19,492 bases of DNA from CAVYGN01 sp964413265. Lineage in GTDB: Bacteria; Spirochaetota; Brevinematia; Brevinematales; JAOACQ01. The stretch is taken from contig CAYPRX010000005.1 in assembly GCA_964413265.1 (NCBI GenBank), forward strand, positions 1 to 19,492. Direction: 5' to 3'. Under the pieces are notes generated by a model. That model was not told the DNA's origin, made no database searches, and saw only the letters and a list, made by a program, of their open reading frames with translations. The translations under genes were made by a program, and so were the position numbers. Positions 14,504-19,492 of the stretch are shown piece by piece; position 1 is the stretch's first letter, and each line of letters begins with the position of its first letter.

Positions 14504-15046
14504 ATGATGTTTAAAAAGTTTTTTTTAGCAGCTGTTTCAATAATAAGGAAAAAAGGGAAAAAATGGCAGACTATGAATATAGACAAGCTTTTTTTCGAAG
14601 TACAAACTGACAGATATTTTTTAATCCTTAAAGCAGCTGGTAAGAATAACAGTGAAGAAAGCGTGTTTCTGACAATAGGCAATATTTTTGATGAAAATGT
14701 GTTCGTCAACCTATTTATGAAATCTGAAAATACGAAAAAATTATTTGACCAGTTGGGTATCAAGATAAAAAAAATAAGGATACTTAAAAAAGTCAGCTCT
14801 GCAGATTCAGCAGAATGTGTGGTCAGTATGGGGTTTTCACAAAAGACTATAAAGATGTCGACTGTTGACGCGGTCAGGATGGCACTTGAAAACAATAAAA
14901 GCATTGAAGTTCTTCATGGAATAATCAAGGCGGAAAAGTTCGATCTCTCTGGTGCTGTAAATATGTCATCAAAAATTATCAATAATGTTTTCTCCTCTAA
15001 GTTCATTGAAAGGGATGTTTATAACAATAACGAGGTGATTATGTGA
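14504..15046 (+). CDS. Bifunctional nuclease (BFN/DUF151)-like protein, divergent
   Basis: 180 aa, no signal peptide or membrane segment. Residues 25-140 follow the DUF151 layout: an opening strand (IDKLFFEVQ), SVFLTIGNIFDENVF (53-67) in place of 'vLPIwIG..EA', a helix KKLFDQLGIKIKKIRI (78-93) in place of 'LL..LG..v..V.I', and STVDAVRMALENNKSIEVLHGII (119-141) in place of 'rPSDAiaLAlr...PIyV...vL'. The key Asp of the PSDA motif is kept (D122) but the Pro is not. DUF151 proteins have reported DNase/RNase activity or act in stress responses; whether this divergent copy is active is unknown. ATG 14504 and 14507 are both possible: GAGG ends 4 or 7 bases upstream. It overlaps the next gene by 4 bases (ATGTGA). 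Confidence 0.55.
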   Translation: MMFKKFFLAAVSIIRKKGKKWQTMNIDKLFFEVQTDRYFLILKAAGKNNSEESVFLTIGNIFDENVFVNLFMKSENTKKLFDQLGIKIKKIRILKKVSSADSAECVVSMGFSQKTIKMSTVDAVRMALENNKSIEVLHGIIKAEKFDLSGAVNMSSKIINNVFSSKFIERDVYNNNEVIM

Positions 15047-16488
15047 AACGGCCGGCCCTTTTGCTTTTTTTTATTGTTCTGCAGGCAGGTTTTCTTTTTT
15101 CATCTGAAATAGGCAATTATATTTGCCCATGTTCTTTTATGATATTTTTTCCCTCTGCGGAGAATCTAATAGATTCATCAAAACTCCTGTTTAAAAAGTT
15201 TTATTCCCGTAACTACGAACAGATGATGTTACAGATGAGTTCCGATTCTAAAAATTCTTATGGGATCGATGTATTCGATTTAAAAAGCCTTGAAAAGGCA
15301 GGATTTGATTTGAAAAGTCCTGTCTGCTTTGTTCACATATCAAATGACAGCGGTTATATGCTTTTACCTGTAAAATCAAAAAATGATATGACGACTTTTA
15401 TAAATAACAACTTAAAAGGTAATGCTCAATTCAGGTTTGTAGGTTCTTTTTTAGCCCTTTCGAGGGATAAATCGCTTCTCAACCGGGTAGGAGCTGCCAG
15501 CATAGAAAAATCACCAGGTTTTATAATTTCTGAAAAAAAGCTTTCTTTCGGATGGGATAAAACATTGGTATGGATGGAAAGCAGTTATTTAAGCGATGTA
15601 TCCTCATCGATCGGCGTTACGGCCAATCTGAAACTCCCTTACGGGTTTACTTCATTCATAGTGAATATCACTGATCAGAAGATATCAATAAAGGCATATT
15701 CGGGAATCATTCCTACAGATCAAAAGCTCTATATTCAAAACATCAATAATATATCATTTGTGGAAAAAAACGATCTTCTTGATTATATTGAGGGTAATCC
15801 CGCCGTAGAGGGACAGATTTACTTGAATTTACCTGTTTTATATAGATATTACACTTATATCGACAGTATCAATATTTTAGGATTAAAAGGTTTTATTGAT
15901 GAACTTCGTGAAAAATACATGGTCAATGTCGAAAGGGACCTTATTAATAATACCGATGGCCGTATAAAAATAGTTGTGGATAAATTCGATACGGTAAATA
16001 ACGAATACGTGATATATGGATCAATCGGGATCAGGGATCCGATTACAGCCGATTACTTTATGGATTCCCTGAAAAATGCCATTCTCGAGTCAGATAACCA
16101 GCTCTTTACTTTTGATCTCTTCACAAGGCCCTTTTACCATTTTAAGAACCCGAATTATTCCATATTTTATGGAACAATCGGGAATGATCTGTATTTTTCA
16201 ACTGATAAGGGTGTTTTAACCAACCTTATAAAGAACATCTTTGAAAATAAAACCATATCAGCAGATAAACTTCCCGATTTTTTCAAGGAAGCCAAGGAAA
16301 AAAAGTCGGCCGGATTTTATTTCACCCTGGACACCCAAAGTCTGTTCAATCAGGTCAAAACCGTGATGCAGTTTGATCCTGACCTTCTCATAGGCGTTAA
16401 AAATATATACATATACGGTACGCCTGATAAGGGTGATAGAGCTTTCGGCTGGAATTGCGATCTTGACTTTAATTACTATCAGAAGTGA
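15043..16488 (+). CDS. Secreted protein of unknown function (DUF3352-like appearance)
   Basis: 481 aa, GTG start overlapping the upstream stop by 4 bases, with GAGGTG just ahead. The signal peptide is KRP, a hydrophobic 5-18, and cleavage near SS-E about residue 20. The mature part has no further membrane segments. It alternates helices and strands in what looks like two similar halves: phrases such as FVHISNDSGYMLLPVKSKNDMT and FVGSFLALSRDKSLLNRV in the first, and YSIFYGTIGNDLYFSTDKGVLTNLI in the second. This 'value displayed / is subtracted' pattern recalls DUF3352-type periplasmic proteins ('…g..lvls.d...l..vl'), but I cannot assign a family with confidence. Sandwiched between a DUF151-like gene and cheW, it shares their transcript. 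No catalytic motif was recognised. Confidence 0.6.
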   Translation: MKRPALLLFFIVLQAGFLFSSEIGNYICPCSFMIFFPSAENLIDSSKLLFKKFYSRNYEQMMLQMSSDSKNSYGIDVFDLKSLEKAGFDLKSPVCFVHISNDSGYMLLPVKSKNDMTTFINNNLKGNAQFRFVGSFLALSRDKSLLNRVGAASIEKSPGFIISEKKLSFGWDKTLVWMESSYLSDVSSSIGVTANLKLPYGFTSFIVNITDQKISIKAYSGIIPTDQKLYIQNINNISFVEKNDLLDYIEGNPAVEGQIYLNLPVLYRYYTYIDSINILGLKGFIDELREKYMVNVERDLINNTDGRIKIVVDKFDTVNNEYVIYGSIGIRDPITADYFMDSLKNAILESDNQLFTFDLFTRPFYHFKNPNYSIFYGTIGNDLYFSTDKGVLTNLIKNIFENKTISADKLPDFFKEAKEKKSAGFYFTLDTQSLFNQVKTVMQFDPDLLIGVKNIYIYGTPDKGDRAFGWNCDLDFNYYQK

Positions 16489-16512
16489 AGCTTAAAACCT
16501 GAGGGAATAAAT

Positions 16513-17001
16513 ATGGAAAGACAATATGTAGGTTTTGAAATTGCTAAGAGTAAATATTGTGTTGATGTCAATGATATAAAGGAGGTTGTCAGGGAAGAAA
16601 ATATTACCGTACTTCCGAATGCGCCTTTCTTTGTCGAGGGACTTACCAATTTAAGAGGTGTTGTCATACCGGTAATATCAATAAGGAAAAAACTCGGGAT
16701 CAAACAGGCTTTATCTTCAGATGAAAAAGTTAATCAGGCCGATCAAATCGAGGCCAAGAAATTGATGATTGTAAATATTGACGGTGTGCTTGTGGCTTTT
16801 TCAGTGGATTCTCTTGATAAAGTTTTCCCTGTTGATATAAAAGATATACAGACAACAGAAAAGGTCCTCGATAGTTCTACAGACAAATCACTTATTCAGG
16901 GTTTTGTGAAAGTTGAAGACAATCTATACCTTATACTTGATATAAAAAAGATGCTTGATTTTGATGAAAAGTATTTTATACAAAAAGAGGTTATACAGTA
17001 A
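16513..17001 (+). CDS. cheW: CheW-domain chemotaxis adaptor
   Basis: 162 aa, the normal length of a single-domain CheW, which couples chemoreceptors to the kinase CheA under the inner membrane. The CheW fold is clear: YVGFEIAKSKYCVDVNDIKEVV (5-26), PNAPFFVEGLTNLRGVVIPVI (35-55, the 'P..p.fv.GlinlRG.vvPVidl' hallmark with R48), then VAFSVDSLDKVF and LIQGFVKVEDNLYLILDIKKML. GAGGGA precedes the ATG by about 6 bases. It lies 24 bases after the secreted-protein gene with no promoter between, so it is probably the third gene of that operon. No cheA, cheR, cheB or receptor genes are adjacent, so it may serve a main chemotaxis cluster elsewhere or an alternative pathway. Confidence 0.93.
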   Translation: MERQYVGFEIAKSKYCVDVNDIKEVVREENITVLPNAPFFVEGLTNLRGVVIPVISIRKKLGIKQALSSDEKVNQADQIEAKKLMIVNIDGVLVAFSVDSLDKVFPVDIKDIQTTEKVLDSSTDKSLIQGFVKVEDNLYLILDIKKMLDFDEKYFIQKEVIQ

Positions 17002-17108
17002 TACTTTTTACTATTTTTGGATGGGTAAAACGAAATAAGAGTTGTATTTTTTTTTAAACTATGATAACATCTTTTTGAAGTTTTTGGTAATGCGGCTTTT
17101 ATCTTACG

Positions 17109-17114
17109 TATAAT
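17109..17114 (+). promoter_or_regulatory. Predicted -10 box for the OmpL47-like gene
   Basis: A perfect TATAAT at 17109-17114, 26 bases before ATG 17140. The -35 at 16-18 bases is poor (around GGTAAT). A second candidate, TTGTAT (17042-17047)-17-TAACAT (17065-17070), lies upstream across a nine-T run. Confidence 0.38.
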
Positions 17115-17126
17115 AAGAAATTGAAA

Positions 17127-17132
17127 AGGAGG
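17127..17132 (+). promoter_or_regulatory. Consensus ribosome binding site of the OmpL47-like gene
   Basis: A full AGGAGG with a 7-base gap to ATG 17140. It is the best SD in the window and suggests strong translation. Confidence 0.75.
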
Positions 17133-17139
17133 GAATATT

Positions 17140-18147
17140 ATGAGTAAAACCAGATTATTGGCAGTCGTTTTTTTGTGTGCGGGGATTATGACAGCATACG
17201 CTCAGAAGACTACCGCCCCTGATCAGGGCAACAATACCAGTGTAACCGTTTCTTCTAATGAAGCTGCGACAAACCAGGTGACCGCTGAGAAGGAGGTTTT
17301 AGCGGCAGAGGGTCTTGTCTATAATGATGGAACGATTGATTATGTTTCACCAGATATCAAGTTTAAAATTGATGCTAAAAATGAAGAGGGGTCCGGTGTA
17401 AAGAACGTATACGTTATGATCGACGATTCGCAATTCGGCATTTATGACGGCCCTATTTCGTTTTTTACAGATGGAAAGCATATGATCGCTTATAAAGTTG
17501 AGAATAATGTCGGTAATGTTTCTCCTGTCAAATATTACGAATTCATCCTTGATAAGAACCCGCCTAAGGTGACTCTTACAAGCGATAAGAAAGTGGTGAA
17601 GATCAAAGATATTTCTTACGTAAGTTCGAATGTCAATTATGGCATATATGCAGAAGACGATTATTCCGGTGTTAAATGGATCAGCTATAAACTTGATGAC
17701 GGTCCGGACACGACTTATGACAAACCTTTCGTTCCCATCGTCGCAGACGGACTTCATAAGATCGCCTATAAAGCCAGTGATAATGTAGGCAATGTAAGCC
17801 AGGAACAGACATATATGTTTTACATGGTTTTAAACCCGCCTACTGTGACTTTTTCTGTTGATCCTGTATTTGAAACGAATGACACCAAATACATTTCACC
17901 CTCTACTTCAATCAAGATCGTAGCTACTGATCCTGAAATAGAGGTCGCCAATATCAGTTATACTATTGACGACGGTCAGACTGTAGACTACCAGACCCCA
18001 TTTAAACTCAAGGGAGGGACTCATACAATAAAATCCACAGCTACTGATCTTGTAGGCAATGTTAGTGAGGAAGCAAGTATCACCCTTACTGTTGACGCTA
18101 CCATTCCTGAAGCTGAATTGACACCCACAAAAGAAACAAATAAGTAA
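17140..18147 (+). CDS. Secreted OmpL47-like protein with three Ig-fold repeats
   Basis: 335 aa. Signal peptide: K3-R5, hydrophobic 6-18, cleavage likely after AYA (21). A Thr/Asn/Ser/Gln-rich linker (22-50) is followed by three homologous repeats at about 64-138, 156-232 and 250-320. Each has a 'YVSP/YVSS…' start, an acidic 'DD' strand, '(D/G)G-x-H-x-I-x-(Y/S)' and the closing phrase NVGNVS (123-128, 215-220) or LVGNVSE (304-310). The pattern matches the OmpL47-type beta domain known from spirochaete surface proteins. Linkers start with NPP. A consensus SD and own terminator suggest an abundant single-gene transcript. Surface exposure and ligand binding are inferred from the family, not visible here. 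It ends with a short acidic/Lys tail. Confidence 0.78.
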   Translation: MSKTRLLAVVFLCAGIMTAYAQKTTAPDQGNNTSVTVSSNEAATNQVTAEKEVLAAEGLVYNDGTIDYVSPDIKFKIDAKNEEGSGVKNVYVMIDDSQFGIYDGPISFFTDGKHMIAYKVENNVGNVSPVKYYEFILDKNPPKVTLTSDKKVVKIKDISYVSSNVNYGIYAEDDYSGVKWISYKLDDGPDTTYDKPFVPIVADGLHKIAYKASDNVGNVSQEQTYMFYMVLNPPTVTFSVDPVFETNDTKYISPSTSIKIVATDPEIEVANISYTIDDGQTVDYQTPFKLKGGTHTIKSTATDLVGNVSEEASITLTVDATIPEAELTPTKETNK

Positions 18148-18161
18148 TTTTTTGAAGGAAA

Positions 18162-18193
18162 GGGGCTGCAGTAAAAAGCAGCCCCATTTTTTT
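18162..18193 (+). terminator. Intrinsic terminator after the OmpL47-like gene
   Basis: An 8-bp GC-rich stem, GGGGCTGC (18162-18169) with GCAGCCCC (18178-18185), has an 8-base loop and is followed by a seven-T run (18187-18193). It begins 15 bases after the stop. On the other strand the trailing sequence is less T-rich, so it may only partly stop the converging acyltransferase transcript. Confidence 0.9.
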
Positions 18194-18196
18194 CAT

Positions 18197-19153
18197 TTAA
18201 TATGGATCCCACTCGCAGTCATAAAAATCTTCCGGTTTTGTTCTTTCCCATCTTCCATGACCAAGTGAAAACCATTGATCGGGATATTCCCTTATAATCC
18301 TCTCATACTGCTTATTTATCCAGGTGGTAATATCCAGGCAGTCCTTTGTCATATCGTCTGTTGAAGGAAATGAGACCGGTTCTTCATACCTTAAGATATA
18401 TTTACCGTCAGGCCTTCTTATGCTGAAAGCCATAATTATCGGGGCTCCGAACATCAGATGGAACCTGGCAGGACCGTCAGCAGTCGCAGCGGGAAGGCCG
18501 AAAAAGGGTACGAAAATAGGCTTGAAATAATAAGTCTGGTCATTCACAAAGGCAACAATGCCTCCCTGTTTTATATGTTTCATTATTTTTTTAAGGTCGC
18601 CGACTTCATTATAAAAATTTTTCATTTTTGTATATTTTTCCCTGTAATTTTTCAGCCAGATATCAGTATAGGGGTTGAACTGCCTGTTTATTATGACAGC
18701 TACATTCCGGCCAAGTAAAGCCGGGACACCGCCAAGATAATCCCAGTTACCCATATGAGCTGTAATGACGATCAATCCCTTTCCTGCTTCAAGGGCTTTA
18801 CCGACATTTTCATAACCATCAAGAACTGCGAATTCTTCATAATTCTTTATGTTAATCTCACGAAGTTTTACGAATTCTATACCGTACCTTACGACGGACA
18901 AATAAAGCTTTTTCACAATAATTCTCTTTTTTTCTTCTGTCAACGGCTCATCTTTAAAGATAATATCAAGACTTTTAAAACAAAGCGATTTGAAATTCAG
19001 CGGCAATCTAAAAAGAATTCCGGCTATAATTTCCCCAATGAAAAATGAAATTCTCCATGGAATAAGGCTTAGCATGAATGCTATGGGTACCACGACTATA
19101 TATTCAAGTATATATAAAAAACGCTGAAATTTGCTTATTTTACGTTTAGCCAA
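18197..19153 (-). CDS. Lipid A biosynthesis acyltransferase (LpxL/HtrB family)
   Basis: 318 aa, the usual length. These enzymes add secondary acyl chains to lipid A from acyl-ACP at the inner face of the inner membrane. An N-terminal hydrophobic anchor (about 14-33) is followed by the catalytic HxxxxD motif HMGNWD (133-138), the strand GIVAFVNDQTYY (198-209) and the signature PDQWFSLGHGRW (291-302), where the family usually has 'P.QWFW.H.RW'. The start is a TTG at 19153 with AAGGAG 6 bases upstream; no ATG lies at a sensible position. LpxL and LpxM cannot be told apart here. It has a near-consensus promoter at 19190-19218 and ends close to the shared terminator region. Its presence supports an LPS-bearing diderm. 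Confidence 0.92.
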   Translation of the reverse strand: MAKRKISKFQRFLYILEYIVVVPIAFMLSLIPWRISFFIGEIIAGILFRLPLNFKSLCFKSLDIIFKDEPLTEEKKRIIVKKLYLSVVRYGIEFVKLREINIKNYEEFAVLDGYENVGKALEAGKGLIVITAHMGNWDYLGGVPALLGRNVAVIINRQFNPYTDIWLKNYREKYTKMKNFYNEVGDLKKIMKHIKQGGIVAFVNDQTYYFKPIFVPFFGLPAATADGPARFHLMFGAPIIMAFSIRRPDGKYILRYEEPVSFPSTDDMTKDCLDITTWINKQYERIIREYPDQWFSLGHGRWERTKPEDFYDCEWDPY

Positions 19154-19159
19154 GGCTTA

Positions 19160-19165
19160 CTCCTT
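19160..19165 (-). promoter_or_regulatory. Ribosome binding site supporting a TTG start
   Basis: AAGGAG on the minus strand with a 6-base gap to TTG 19153. It makes this non-ATG start the most likely one for the acyltransferase. Confidence 0.75.
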
Positions 19166-19189
19166 ACAGGTATCTTTCTTTAACCCTAT

Positions 19190-19218
19190 ATTATAATCAT
19201 GAGATGACCGATTTTCAA
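19190..19218 (-). promoter_or_regulatory. Near-consensus sigma70 promoter of the acyltransferase gene
   Basis: Minus strand TTGAAA (19213-19218), a 17-base spacer and TATAAT (19190-19195). Confidence 0.68.
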
Positions 19219-19255
19219 ATTTGGCGGGGGTTGACCGCTATTCGCCTTTTAATAA

Positions 19256-19284
19256 TTGAAATTAACTTCATTATGTGGTATAAT
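19256..19284 (+). promoter_or_regulatory. Near-consensus extended -10 promoter of yebC
   Basis: TTGAAA (19256-19261), a 17-base spacer and TATAAT (19279-19284), with TGG directly before the -10 box (extended -10). It is the strongest promoter match in the window, divergent from the acyltransferase promoter. Confidence 0.72.
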
Positions 19285-19312
19285 CTTTCACTCTAATTGA
19301 TGGAGGAAGCAA

Positions 19313-19492
19313 ATGTCAGGTCATAATAAATGGGCCAATATCAAGCAGAGAAAAGGCTCACAGGATGCCAAACGCAGTAATCTTTTTTCAAAAATAGTAA
19401 AAGAAATAATTATAGCTGCAAGAAGGGGGGGCGGAAACATTGACACTAATGCAGCCTTGAGAACCGCTGTCGATAAAGCTAAAGAAGCGAAC
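19313..19492 (+). CDS. yebC: YebC/PmpR (TACO1) family protein, 5' part (cut by window end)
   Basis: The first 60 codons are present. The N-terminus MSGHNKWANIKQRK followed by DAKRSNLFSKIVKEI and AARRGGG is the highly conserved opening of YebC/TACO1 proteins, normally about 240-250 aa. The family was long annotated as DNA-binding regulators and is now also tied to translation, relieving ribosome stalling at proline-rich or similar sequences. GGAGGA precedes the ATG by 6 bases. ruvC/ruvA/ruvB, frequent neighbours, may follow outside the window but cannot be seen. Confidence 0.95.
   Translation, partial: MSGHNKWANIKQRKGSQDAKRSNLFSKIVKEIIIAARRGGGNIDTNAALRTAVDKAKEAN

Noticed and set aside
19223..19248. 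GGCG…CGCC inverted repeat followed by TTTT as a terminator
   Set aside because: The stem is only 4 bp with a long loop and it lies between two divergent promoters, where a terminator makes little sense.
19425..19431. Seven-G run in yebC
   Set aside because: It encodes the conserved RRGGG region and the frame is intact. A contingency role is unlikely in this housekeeping gene.
1..19492. CRISPR arrays, insertion sequences, phage or toxin-antitoxin genes
   Set aside because: No spaced direct repeats, transposase, integrase or small paired frames were seen. All the DNA is accounted for by chromosomal-type genes and short promoter gaps.

Overview
The window reads as chromosomal DNA of an AT-rich, Gram-negative (diderm) bacterium. 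Evidence for this is a lipid A-type acyltransferase, a MurF, several secreted or outer-membrane-like proteins and an O-antigen-ligase-family enzyme. It also carries a c-di-GMP-type PilZ protein and a CheW. Promoters match the sigma70 consensus (TTGAAA-17-TATAAT and similar) and ribosome binding sites are strong (AAGGAG), which argues against Bacteroidota. OmpL47-like Ig-fold repeats, a DUF2723 protein, FecR without a sigma factor and CheW/PilZ together suggest a spirochaete or a similar deep-branching diderm lineage. This is inference; no marker here settles the phylum.

Layout. Bases 1-260 are the 3' end of an rRNA operon (23S tail, short spacer, 5S). ribBA follows only 34 bases after the 5S. 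It converges on a PilZ-domain gene (minus). A secreted barrel-like protein (plus) and murF (minus) form the next convergent pair. murF is divergent from rtcB, which heads a tight plus-strand run rtcB - thiE - a TPR/DUF2723-tail-like membrane protein. This run ends 1 base from queF (minus). queF overlaps a Wzy_C/O-antigen-ligase-type membrane protein, which has its own promoter. Upstream on the minus strand lie a FecR-domain protein and a secreted Ig-like protein, overlapping each other.

Across a divergent promoter region starts a DUF2723 (GT117-type) membrane protein. An operon follows with a bifunctional-nuclease-like (DUF151) protein, a secreted protein of unknown function and CheW. Next comes an OmpL47-like three-repeat secreted protein. 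It ends in the only clear intrinsic terminator of the window and converges on a lipid A acyltransferase with a TTG start. A divergent promoter pair then leads into yebC, which is cut by the window end.

How the genes may work together. Housekeeping functions (riboflavin, thiamine, queuosine, peptidoglycan, lipid A, RNA repair) are mixed with an envelope theme. The most interesting thread is a possible split glycosylation machine. The DUF2723 membrane half (12675-14441) stops right after its membrane segments. A separate gene (6990-8813) carries a membrane anchor plus what looks like the missing exported half with TPRs. A Wzy_C-type transferase and several Ig-fold exported proteins lie between or beside them. 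That functional link is a hypothesis.
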